Position numbers and translations under genes: made by a program | Assembly (NCBI GenBank): GCA_009869945.1 | Contig: WIXG01000286.1 | Coordinates: forward strand, 38,389 to 102,388 | Reading direction: 5' to 3' | DNA: 64,000 nucleotides | Source of the DNA: Mesaphorura yosii | Taxonomy: Eukaryota; Arthropoda; Collembola; Poduromorpha; Tullbergiidae | Notes under the pieces: model-generated | Database searches by the model: none | What the model saw: the letters and a program-made list of their open reading frames with translations, nothing else | Told to the model about the DNA's origin: nothing | Shown here: piece by piece, positions 11,161 to 23,200 of the stretch | How the letters are laid out: each line of letters starts with the position of its first letter | Position numbering within the stretch: the stretch's first letter is position 1

Positions 11161-14100
11161 CTACTCGCGCAGTGGGTTATGGTTTTTGCAAGCACAGTCG
11201 CAGGCACAACGCTTCACACGGTGGTGCTGTTTCTTCGCAGCGGCGGCCTCCTTCGCTTCGCTCGACTCGGACTCGACGTCGTCGACGGATCGGCGAGGGC
11301 GGATCACTGAAACAACAAATTGTGATTAAGAAAAGAAATGAGGCTTGTCTCGAATCATAGAATCATTAAGCTACAAAATGTCTTATTACCATGCTGAATG
11401 TGATGGCGTGGTTCAATCGGCACCGGATTCGGCAGTGCCCGCTCCCGCTGCAGTATTTCGCTGATGATTTGCCTGGCAGGAATCTGCTCCTCAATCGAGC
11501 CTCCTTCCTGGCGTTCGAGGTTGGTGACGAACGAACCCGGAAGCTGGAACTGAATGCTGCGACCTCGGAACGGAGAGGCCGGGATTTCTTGTGCGCCCGC
11601 GGGGAAGAAAATGGATCCACCCGCCTCCTCGCTCGAGTCTGGCTGGGGCATGAAGATTGGGACGAGTGGTGGTGTGGAGCTCTCGTCGTCATTGTTGTTA
11701 TTTACAAGTTGATTCAGACTGGACTGACTAGCGCTGAGCATCGGGTCGTTTTGGCTTTCGGCGACGACGTGCTGAAGCAGAACTTCGAGGGGATTCTGCC
11801 CGGGGGTGAGAGGAATCGGGCCGATCATGTGGATGTTGTTGGAAGCGGCGCCGCTGGGTCCGGACGACGCTGAGGGAGCGGGCTGCTGTCTGGTGGCGAA
11901 GGGCAGCGCCGGTCGAAGGAGAGTGGCCTGGAACGGAGACTGCGGCTCGAAGGTGGCCTGATGTGGTGGGGGCGGGAAAAGCATGGGGGCCGGTGCGCCC
12001 CCATTGAGGATGTCCATCAGGAGCGGGTGCACGGGCGGGTGAGGGTACGGCCCCGGGAACCCTGGGCCCATCGGCATGGGCGGCGGAGGGCCTTCGTGCT
12101 GCGGCAGCAGGATTCTTGCGCCTGGCTGCGGGTGGGGGTCCTCCGACCCGCAGGACACAATCATCTTTTCGCCAGTGAAGCGCAGGTACCTCGGGTCCGT
12201 GCTGGCGTTCATGCCCAGGAAAAACGGCAGGGGCTTCGCGTGCTCGTCGACGATCTCCTCTGCGCGCTTCTTCTCGATGACGCAGTTCATGTTGGAGCGG
12301 TGGTTCAACTTCTCAAACATGTGCTAAAAACGAGGTACAGAACGCAAAATCAAAATATGAAACCCTCTCAATTCGACACAAGCGAAATTAAAGAGTAACG
12401 ACGCCAAGGTTAAGTCAACGCTAAAAAACGATACACTCTGACGCTTTTGACACTCTTACAATTACAATTACAACTCTACCATGCTCGCTCGTCTTTGGCC
12501 TCAGTTAGAAATTTTTCTCTCGTTGCAACAATAAATTATTATCTTTTTATTTTTAAACACTGCAAAACAATCTTTGCAAATGATCAAATTGAAGTGAAAC
12601 TTCTGCTGCATTCACATTCACTTGGTTCTCTTCGCATCTGTGCTGCATTCTGCATTCGCATTCTGCAGTGTCTCAGCCTCAAATTCGAATACATTCTCTG
12701 ACTAAATGCGTCTGTCACGCTCTCGCTTCCATTTACAATTTTGCATCTCTTTTAGTCTTTTATCCACTCAATTTACGCATTCATTACGCATAATTTTGTA
12801 CGCGGCCTTTCGTCCCCGCGCTCTCTTTGCAGCAGCAGCGCAGCAGAATTGTATGTCATTCACTGCTGCTTACGTTTTACTCGTCACGGATCATAAACCG
12901 AGGCAGCACGCTAATTGAAAGCATGGCATGGCGTGCATTTTATTGTAATTGCAATTGCTCTCACGGCATCATAAACGTATCATTTCGAGCGAAGTGATTC
13001 GCAGCTCATGATTTTATCGGACGGCATCTCAAGTGAACGTGAATTAAATGTGGTTTGCGTACGGAAATTAATGATACTTGTAATTACAGTGCAATTAATT
13101 TGTTGCCGAAACATGCAAGATGCTTTTTTTTTTTACAAATTTACTTGAGTATTTTGCATGTTGCTCTGCATTTTGTGTGTTTTATGGCTTGGCTTACTTC
13201 TTGGAGGTTCAACTCGAGCGGGAGCTTCAGCATTGTGACAGAGTCGTCATCGTCGTCGTCTTCGTCTTCGACCGAGTTGGAGTTGGAGTCGCTGTCCTTG
13301 GCGCTCGCGCTTCCCGCTTCAGTGGGCTTGGGCTTTGCCTCCTTCTGCTGCTTGTTTGTACCCACGTCAATTTTGCTCTCAGACGAATCCAGGTCACTGG
13401 CTCCAATAAGGATCGCACTGCGCAGCGATTGCGGCTCGAGAATCGTCTCAATCTAATTACAACAACATGCAACAATAACGCGATCAAACGCTGAACAAGA
13501 ACAATGGCAATGGCTTGGCCGAGACCTTGCTGACATTGCGCGCAGTAGCGGCGGCAGCGTCAATCACGTTTTCGTGACATTTGCACGAGCGTTAACTGGC
13601 TAATTGGCCTTTACAAATTCTACGACCTACTAAACATTTTCATGATTTGCGATGCGACTTACTCCTGAAGGTGGCTGATACTGGCACAACGTATTTCCGT
13701 TTCCGTTGCCGCTCGAAATCCAAGCCGAGACGATGATTGACGCCGACAGCATTCCAGCGATTACGACCGCAGTCAGCGCGATGATCTTGGCGACCTGCAC
13801 CATCGGATGCTGCTTGTTGACGCCGCGGTACGACTGACAAAGACAAAGAAAAGATGAGACAGCGTGAACATTTATTCGATACTGGTATAAGCATAAAAGC
13901 AACGGCGGGTACGGCCGCCGTCGCAGGTTTCTTTTTCTCGTGCCAGATTAATGATAATCTGTAGTGATAAAGAAGGCGTAATCGAGAACTAGATCGCTAT
14001 TAGCTAAATGGAAGAAAGGTCATTTTCAGGAATTTCGTGCGTTACGTTGATGAGTCTGATAACGATAACATTTGACCTTGGTCGCGAATTCGAGCGTAAT

Positions 14101-17041
14101 TGGAAGAAATTCGAGCTCGGGTTCTGAAATTCGACTTCAATCGCGCCATTTCAACAATCGGCACGAGAAATCACGACGGTGATAATTTTATGCAATGTTA
14201 ACGAGGTGAGAGTTTTCGTATCTTATATCGCATCCTCTGATTGTTAAGTTGGGTGTGGTGCGCCTGCGCCGTTTTGAAACTGATGCCTCATTTACTCATG
14301 TGTACCAGCATTTTTCATTCCGGCCGCATTGACTTCAACTTCCACTTCGACACACTCTGACTGAGTTTGTAGGCTACACTTTCAATTTTCGCAACGGCAA
14401 ACGCAAAGCAAAATTGTCGGAAGTTTCTGTCACAGTGAATCAGTGATTTTCAAATCAAAGACTTGACTTGACTGACTCGAGTTGTAGTGGAGTGCATCCG
14501 GTGTATTGTGCTCAATATGCGACAGGGAATGGAATAGCGAATACGCAATACTTCACAGTGACTCGACTCGTGCGCATTTTCAGCATATCCGGATTAAATT
14601 CGCAATTCGCACTGGAATACGTAAATCACGCAGGCAGGCTGACGCTGAGCTGAGCTGTCAGCGAGTAAATGACAGGGTACAGGAAAAGGCACATAAAATT
14701 CGCAATCCGTAATTCGCAAATCACGCCAGAATTGCATTGACTGCCTTAGACAAAGAGCGTCAATTAACGTGCCGACACTTTTAGTTTTGCTTCTCGGCTC
14801 GGCTCATCCGTTTTTCTCATTTTAATTGTGTAATGCAATATAAATTCTAATTTGATTTACCGTCTCGCTGCAGTAAATGCTTAACCCACGCCGTGCCTTC
14901 CGCACTGCACTGCTTTATAATGGCAGCAGAATAGCAAAACAGCAAAATATTATTGAGATTCACGCGGCGACCAGCCGGCCTTGTTTATAAAAGTCGTAAA
15001 CTCTTAACTTCACGAACACGATGCTTCTTTCCTCTTGCAAAAGGACAGGCACAGACAGTAAATTTGCACGTGTGCACGCGATCTCATTGCTCACCTCGCC
15101 CTTAAAGGCTACTTGTCGTCTTGGCTGACTTGACTTTATGACCGCTCCTAATCCAAGCCAAGTCATCGTCTTACGTCAACGCTAGCATCGACACTTTACG
15201 AGCATTGGAAATTGAGACTCATTCTCCCTTAATTAAAGTCAATGCTGCCAGTTTTATATGGCACACTTCAGAAAACAATTCTGAATTCTGAATAGCTAAT
15301 TAAAATGCGACTCCATTTCGTCAAAAACGGAACTGCGCGTGGTCGTAAAGGAATCCTTCGATTGTGGATGCCCGATTGGGCAATCCAATTAATTCTTTTG
15401 TCACTTGGCTGTCGAAGTTCAACTCGAGTCATTACTCATCATCTGTCAAGCACAGAAGGGAAACAGCGTAGAAGAAGACGCTGAAGAAACAGAAGTAGAG
15501 GAATAAAGAATGATCGCCTCGCTAGCCAATTGAATGCAACAATAAATTTGTAAAACAAAGACTGACGGCTTGAAACTCTCTCCTTTCATTTATCCTCGAT
15601 CCTTTCCTAATTATCTAATTAGTTAAATCCATCTTCACTCTTATCTTCGTGCTATGGCTATACAGGCTTTGTATGCAGTGCTGACCTGATTATGATTATG
15701 AAGCTTGTCTTCTTGTGGCCAGCACTCGCAATAGCAATAGCGCAAATTGCATCTCAATTTCAGTTTCAGCTTCTCTTCATTTTAATGAGGCATAAGAATC
15801 GACAGCGGCCCGACCGACCTTCTCTCGTTTCGACAAGCTAAAGCTACGCGTCACCTTTCATAATTCATAATTCGTTAAGATTCACAAGCACACGTACGAA
15901 GGAAACAGCACAAACTCTACACGGATGATTCCAAGGCAAAAGCCAAACAACAACAGCTTGATTGCAGTTCAGTTTGCAACGCAGCAGTTGAAATGTTGCG
16001 AAAGCATTTCAAGTCAAGTAAAGTCAAGCCGAGTCGAGGCGAGTCGCTGCCGCTGCTGATTGAATAATACTCAATGTTAACCAGCCAGCTCGACTGTTGC
16101 CAATTCGCATTACACCATAGATAATGAAAAGTTACATTAAGAATTATGATGAATGCTCGGAAGTGAGAAGACCAGCAACTGCAAAATGAGCTGACATTTT
16201 TCTATATTTTGACTTTTGGCATTGGAAAACTCAAGCATTTAATTACTACGAACTAATTGGAGTTGTTCGGTTGCTGCCAGAACGTAAACACTAACACTCT
16301 TCAAAAATTCGCGAATTTTCATTGTAATTTCTAAAAGACTAAAACCGCATTCGCAATTTCAGTGCGACAGAAAACCAGCGTTTTGCTGTGCTAACAAGCA
16401 CCTTCAATTTCATTTTCAATCTTTGCAGGCTGTAGCTGCATTTCACACTTTCAAATTTCCATTCGAGAATCCTGCAGCAAACCGCAAACGCGAGCGCAAA
16501 CCAAATGCAAAATGAATGTTTAAGGCAAGGCGAGCGATTACTTTGCAGCCAAGTCTTGTCAATACAGAAATAGAAATTTCGTGTAAACACGCCGCTCGAC
16601 GCTGCAAGACTGAAGACTGACTATCGTTTTTATGGTATTGTTTTTGCCATTTTCGTGGACAACGTGCAGATTGCAGATTCGTCTTTGTTCCGAGAATGCC
16701 TCACCTCACGTGGACGATTCATATTTCATCTCTCATGCATCGCTCGCATGCATGTGCATGACTTATTTTTAAAAACAACTTTCCATTTCGAATGATGGCC
16801 GTCGCTGCCAAAGCTCGTCACAGCAAAAACACAAAACACGTTGACGAGAAGAGACACGAATGGGACACAAAAATATGCCGCAGTGAAATTAATTATAAAT
16901 CAATTAGCGAAATGACGAGTTTGCGAAATTGAGAACAGTTTTGGTTACCGGCGGAGGGTCCGGATACTCCATGCCCGGAGTGTAGTCTTTGACCGTCACA
17001 GTTGTCATCGAGTCGCAATCGGAAGGCGGCTGCTTTTCCAT
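11161..17041 (-). CDS. Type II membrane protein, Pro-rich ectodomain, furin-like sites and CxCxCxC tail
   Basis: I do not recognise the family. Five exons in transcript order join in phase to 532 residues: 17041-16949, 13833-13663, 13452-13198, 12323-11390 and 11306-11161. Residues 1-31 (MEKQPPSDCDSMTTVTVKDY onward) and a basic SYRGVNKQHP precede a single hydrophobic helix at about 47-70 (AKIIALTAVVIAGMLSASII), so the N terminus is probably cytosolic. Then come an acidic spacer (SVEDEDDDDDDSV) and a possibly folded segment with two Cys (MNCVIEKKRAEEIVDE, later GEKMIVSCGSEDP). A Pro/Gln-rich low-complexity region of about 200 residues follows. The last exon has RPRR followed by SVDD, then RVKR followed by CACDCACKNHNPLRE at the C terminus. 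Both basic motifs fit furin consensus, so secretion of a small Cys peptide is conceivable. That layout recalls BRICHOS-type proteins (ITM2, chondromodulin), but I see no clear BRICHOS domain. Intron 1 is 3.1 kb. Confidence 0.75.
13834..16948 (-). other. 3.1-kb intron 1 of the Pro-rich membrane protein gene
   Basis: No coding block with splice partners was seen. It is rich in short degenerate words such as CGCAAATC, AATTCGCA and TGCAATT, also common in the other long non-coding stretches of the window. Probably holds regulatory elements, none of which I can name. Confidence 0.5.
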
Positions 17042-19351
17042 GCCGTAATGCTGTTTCAGATTCCCCCAAACTAGTGCGTGTGCGTACTTGCGAGTTGACT
17101 CAAAAGGTCGCAAAGAAGTGCACTGGACGAAGATTGTACGTGGACTGAAGTAAAGGGTCAAAGTCTTTAGTCGAGCCTTGAGCCTTGTCTTGTAATGACT
17201 TGTCTTTAAACCCCACGAAAGGTTGTTGTGTTGTTTTGAACAGAAAGGGTTGAAGGCAGAATGCAGAGTGCACGTTGAGATGAGAAGCGGAGAAGGATGT
17301 CGATTGTTGATGTTGATGTGTTTGGTGCGTTCGAGTCTCCGGCTGGATAACGGTGGTTTGTCTCACTTTTCTTTTGTGTGCATGCAGCAGGAACAGCAAA
17401 CAAGAGGCAAGAAACCAGTTAAGACGAGTCTCAATTGTTGACAGGCTTATTGGAACTGCCAGGCGACACGGAATTTTCCAGGCTATTTATACACACGGAT
17501 GAGATGCTGCTTCCTGAAGCACCAGTGTAATGCAATGTGTAATACTGATAAGGAAGGAGGAATCGGTGTTTGTTGGTATCTGGGAGTCAAATCATTGACT
17601 GACTAACGCTGCTTGGCAACAATGCGAGACAACGAGCCTCTTTGACTCTTTATCATAATCCCTCGGCTTGGATGGTTGGCGAGAGCTTCTCTTCAACAGC
17701 CTTGCAATTGCAATCACAATTGCAAATGCAGTGTAAAGCAAAGCAGTGCAGAATTTGAGAGAATGCAGGCAAGGCAAGAATTAAAAGGGAAAAATAGAAA
17801 ACGTGCGTGAATACGTGCATTTCGCATTGATAAGAGCGCCAGCATGCATTTCGCATTCGCACACGTAATAACGCGCTGCACTGCAATCTGCGATGTACCT
17901 CAACTTTTTATGACCGACCGACCGACCGACTCCTCATCTACAATTATCCCAGCAGCCACCAAGCTAAATGCTACTGCTTCGTTAAAGTTAATAACGATGA
18001 TGACAGTCATCCCTTTGTACTCTGATTTTGCAACTGCCTCCCTGTGATTGCAGAGGAGTCGCGCGCATCGCGGTAGAGTGGAGAAGAAATGGCAAAGATT
18101 ATAATAATCAGGAGAAAGGGTACGCGAACGCATACGCGAAACGCAACGCAACAAACTTTTTGCATTGCTGCGATCACAAATCACAGTGACTGCAGGCAGG
18201 CAACAGTGGCAGTAATTTACAGCTCAACAAAGAACAATGCAATGCAATGCGATGCAACTCGAGTATGAAGAAGAGAGATGAAGGCGTGAGAAGAAGATGC
18301 AAGAAAAGTGCATAATGGATTTACAGCTTCAGCTGGCTGACTCGCAAATACAAATGCACGGCAAATGGCAGACTCTTCAGGTCTGTCAGGCCTACTTTTA
18401 CCTCAAACCAAGGAGGCAGGGCAGGCAAATACAGGCAGGCTTAATTGTATGTCATTAAGACAGCAGGTACAGTTAAGAACAGCTCTGAATCTTTAAGCAG
18501 TAGTACCAAAATATCTGTTTTAATTTCCCAAATTTCATTTCATGTTTATAATAATCAGCAGTGTGCGTCTGTTGTCCCGCAAAAATTGACTTTGTTACTC
18601 TCATTCGGAATCTGCACTGCAATTTCTAACTAGTGACAAAATTTGGGCCCCGCGCCGCCTCACCGCGATGACGACGGCGAAGATAATGGCGACGATGATT
18701 TGCGGTTCGCCGCGGCGTATTCAAAGAAGCTCTTCAGTTAATTCAGTACGTCACTGCCCCAAATTGTATTTAATGCATGCATACACAACGCAAATGCAGA
18801 CGAAGGCGAACACGCTGAATAAAAACTATCAATTTCACTTTACACGCGGGCAGGTAACGTAGAGCAAACCAGCAGTCAAAATACAAGAAATGGGACACTT
18901 TGTTGTTGTATTTTGATGATGATGCTATCTTAATTCGAGTTGGCAGTTTGCGGTCGGAATTAAAATTCAACAAAGATTTGTGCCTTTTTAATCGTGTCTT
19001 TTTATTTTGAACCATCAATTACGCTGGAATCTAGGAATGAATCGTCCCGGAACGAATCTCCCTGTATGAATCTTCACAGATCCAATCTTCCAAGTCACAC
19101 ACACATTGATTAGAGTCTGTCTGCAGTCCCAAGAATAACTTGAAAGCGCTGTACAAGTCCACGGCAGGCAAGTCTCTATTTTCGGACCCGGAGCGTGAAG
19201 GAATTAAGGATAGAAAGTATACACGGGAATGATCTCAACATCCAATATCAGTGCAAAATACTTCCTCAGCACTGTGCACAGAAAATGTGGACTACATTAC
19301 ACGTGTACATGGGTAGGATACATATGTTAAAAATATAAAACAATAATTAAA
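17042..19351. other. Gene-poor intergenic stretch
   Basis: No gene supported. It has a short GACC tetranucleotide tract near 17913-17930 and an AATGC pentamer tract near 18236-18250. Upstream of 17041 this is the likely promoter side of the Pro-rich membrane protein gene. Confidence 0.5.
17911..17932. repeat. GACC tetranucleotide microsatellite
   Basis: About four to five tandem GACC units in intergenic DNA, too short to be more than a simple repeat. Confidence 0.7.
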
Positions 19352-20290
19352 TTAGATGTTATATTCAATGTTATGAACCACGCCTCGCAAGTAGTCCTGC
19401 ATTGAGTCGTCGTCGAGGGTGTACTCGGCGACGACCTTCTTCAGTTTGGCTACCATGTCTTTGTATTTTTCGAGTCCTGCAGGCTCGGCACTTCGGCCCA
19501 GGACTTTCTCAATTTTAGCTTTAGTTAGCTGCAGTTCTTACTTCAAGCAATCATGTAATTTGAAAATAGTGGGGTGTGGGGAGCTCAACATTGAGTTGAT
19601 GTTCTGTTGAAGCCCTCGCATGCGTTGTTAATCTTCCCCAAATCCTCCAAAACTGATTGGCGACAATTCCAATGGACTGTTGGGTACATTGGAGGACGTC
19701 TGCGATTTCTCCTGTCGACGGAGCCAATCCGAGTTGTCTCAAAGTAGTTGAAGAACTGTCCGAGAATGTCCTCATTTTCTTCAAAAAAAAGTTTCTGCAT
19801 CAACTTGTCGTATGCTGCAGAAACTTTCTCAGGTGAAACAAAAGCAAGAGAAGCCAAAATTTTCATGTTGAGGGCGAAGTCCAACTTCTGGCGGTATTCT
19901 TCAGACAACGGTGGATGTGCTTCCAGATGGATTGCGACAAATGAAAGAAGCAGTCTCGCTGGCGAGAAGTCTGGAACGCGTCGTGAAACGTTTTGATTGA
20001 AGCCTGCTCAAAATCTGACATGATGCTGGTTGGGACCAAATTAGGTCTCAAGTTTTTGATCCTGGTGTAGGAGGGTTGCGGCCGCTTTGGCAGCAGCGCA
20101 AACAACAATGGCAGAACCAACTCGCGAAACTTTCCGTGGATTACGAAGACCTATTCAAACAATGCGGGGCTGGCTTTGAATATTCTGTCGAAGAACCAGT
20201 GGTCACAGCGTCGGAGAACATCCAAACCCTGTTCTGTGCCAAACATTTTGCGCTGCATAATTTGACAAAATAAAACACTAAACTCACAAG
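19352..20290 (-). mobile_element. MULE (Mutator-like) transposase remnant
   Basis: Degenerate DDE transposase of the FLYWCH-associated MULE type common in arthropods. Blocks in order along the minus strand: WFFDRIFKASPALF, then VFVIHG and LPLLFALLPKRPQPSYTRI, then IMSDFEQASIKTFHDAF, then DCFFHLSQSIWKHIHR. After a frameshift near 19908 come LSEEYRQKLDFALNMKILAS and LAFVSPEKVSAAY. Then FFNYFETTRIG, KINNACEGFNRT, and after another frameshift near 19600 SSPHPTIFKLHDCLK, ending DDDSMQDYLRGV. The three catalytic acids are still readable: Asp near 20188, Asp near 20024 and Glu near 19616. Nonsense codons are at 20153-20151 (a TAG where Gln is expected) and 19540-19538. No N-terminal zinc finger and no terminal inverted repeats were identified. 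Dead element, single copy in this window. Gene-conversion or domestication claims are not supported. Confidence 0.87.
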
Positions 20291-23200
20291 TTGCGTCGAT
20301 ATCTTGCAACAGTAATATTAGTAACTTTATTAAAACGAATAAAACTCTGCAAAGTTTTGCTGCGTCTTTAAAAAGTTCAGGAGAGGTTTGGAAGATCAGC
20401 CTCGTGCTTCGTGTGCATTACTTTGTTCTTGTACACACAGGGCGCTCCCCCCTTTGTTCGGCAGAGCTCGCGTGTTACCTGGAAGATTCGTTCCTAGGAA
20501 TATTCACTCCTGTTACGATTACGCTGCATTCGCCAACATTTATGGTCTCAAGTCTCCGTTCCTTGTTACTTGAATGCATTCGTGAGTCGCAAATCGCAAT
20601 TTGCAAACTGGGTTCTTGCATCTGCCAATTGCGAGGAATAATTGTGCTGGGATTCGCGATAATTGCATGCGCTTAGGCTTGTGTTTAATTCGCATGCAGT
20701 TTGCAGTTCGCATTTTGCAGTTTGTATGCATAAATGGGCATACGAGATCAAATTAGCATATATTTAACTTTTGTAGGAAATGAGACGTGGATACAAGCTC
20801 ATTTCAATGCCGGCCAAATGTGATGTGAATGCGATGAGTGGAACAAGAACAAGGCAGTTGGTCAAAGAGCGTGAAGAGAGTGAACGAGAATGCGAATGCG
20901 AGTACAGACGTGTGATTGATTATTGTATAAGAATGCAGTAGATTTTATGGTACATTTGAGCTGCATGAGCCCATAAATTGCAATTGCAGCAGAATGAGCA
21001 GAAATTTCGCGTTGCCAAACAGGTACGCGTATTCAAAAGGCAAAATGTAGAATGCAGAATTTAGAATGCATGCGAGCTGTGTACTTCTTGTGAATTGGTC
21101 AATTACGCAACAAGCAACAATTTCTGGCTCGCTCGGCATCGTGGTTTATTTTTGATATCCGCGTCAGCAGAAAAGCGAGCCAACAACTTAAATACTACTT
21201 GTATTCTCGAATTTTCAGGTTCTAATCAGTTGTGGTAATAATTACTTTGCGCCTTGTTTGCATTTTTCATTTGCAGTCCGGACAATCGAAGGCCAAACCT
21301 TAAGCCGTAAAATTACGAGGCTGGGCTCCGAGCTCGGATTTGCATCACTGCTTAAGCACGGCAGACAATGTCAATGCAATGTCAATCGAGTCTCCACCGT
21401 TTACGTTTTTCTGAGGAATGAAAGTTTGGAAATGGAAATGCGAAATGTGAAATACGAAATAATTACCGTAATTGACTACAACTGCAATTTCAGTTCGAAT
21501 CGAAAGAAAATAATGATGGAGGAATGAAACTGTGTCAATTTATATTTGACATAATGTAAATTGCACTTTGTACAAGATGCACGATTTTTTCACTGCAATT
21601 CGCGTGCGGTTTCGGCCAGGCCATCATTTGGAGGCGCAGATTGCGTCTACGTCCTTTAGCGTCAGCGTCTCCTCTCATTGTTGTACTTACCGCGTCTGTT
21701 TGGCATTTGGCTGGCAGTGATTGGCGGTATTGTAATGGCATTTACTTTTATTTTCGTTGCGTGTTGTGGTAAGCCAGTGCAGTTGCAATGTTGGCCTCAG
21801 GGACGGTTAAGAAATTCTCGTACTTTAAGCACGAATTCATAAATTATGCATGGACCAGTTTCAATTTCTTTGCAAATACAAGCCAAGCGACTTAGACGCG
21901 CCAATAAACAAATTGTAACGGCCGAATTGTCAATGAAAGCTTCCAAATCCGAATATTTACGTTTTCCGCTCTTAAAATTTGAGATTAAGAGAGATTAAGA
22001 TTTCTCCAATTGATTTTAGCAGCCATTTCTCACTGTAGACTTTCACTAAATCACAGTCGTAGTCACAGTCTTAGAAATTGTCGATTATCATTCGTCATTG
22101 TTGAAGGTCTCCTCATGAATAATTGACGCCTGCCGTTGCCTTGCGTTATTTCGGCTCCCGCAATGCAATTAATATTAATCAGCCCACTTAACTTTACGAG
22201 CTTGTTTGTCACCTGCATGAGCATCAAGCTTCATCGTCCCGTCTCGTCTGGGCCGGCGGCGGCCTGCCTTTGTCGCGTTTGCTGGCTGGGCTTATTTTTC
22301 TCGGCAGCCGTTTTAACGCTTTAATGCTTCAATTGTTGAATTATGACAGCACGTAAATTGAAGAATTAAATCGCGATGTGAGAGTTGCGAGGCTGAACTC
22401 CTCCACTGACATGCAGGCACACATTTTCACAAAGGTTGGCTCCCACTTTTTGCATTTTTCTGGTGCAATGGGAAAATAATCCACAATTAAACGGTGGGAA
22501 ATTTGCTCCCGTTGTTCTGACTGACTCCAAGTAAACCTCATTCATTAAGGCACGCAGCCAGCGGTGTAGCGTAGGGAGGACTGAAACTGCAATTACCATA
22601 ATTATGCCAGGTCGAGGATGATCAACGATCAAAGCGTGTAATGAAGATGAGCATCATCGCAATGCAATGCAATGCAAAGCGTTGTTTTTATATGTGATAC
22701 ATGAGTGAAGAAATACAGAAAATATAAATGAAACGAATGAAACCGACTGAGTATGAAATGTGAACTGAACCCATGCCACGAGAGAAGAGGATGCGAAATG
22801 TAAATTGCGTATGTACAATGAAAAAATCTTCCCGTCGTTGTCGTTTCTTTTATTTTCTGCAAAAAGTCTTTCCTCTTTTCTTATTTCTACGCGTCCGCCG
22901 TCATTTGTAATTTACATGTGCATTTTCAGCTCGTTTGCAATCCGAATTTCATACTAATGCTGAGCACTTGGAGATTGTCGCCCTGATTTGGTAATTTCCT
23001 TCGTGAAACACGCGTGCTTGTGTTAATTATTCTTATGCAGGCTTCCCTGCCTGCTTGTACGTGCACGTGCGAGCGGGCATGTCAAGGTTACAATTAAAAT
23101 TACAGAAATTCAACCTCAAGGTTGGTCAGCAGTCTGATGTACGAGAGTTTCTTTTGTGGAAATTAACAACAAGCAGCAGAGGTGTTTCGGCCAGTGCGGC

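Noticed and set aside
13141-13494. Plus-strand frame over exon 3 of the Pro-rich membrane protein gene (VVIVVVFVFDRV)
   Set aside because: Antisense of the Asp/Glu-rich spacer.
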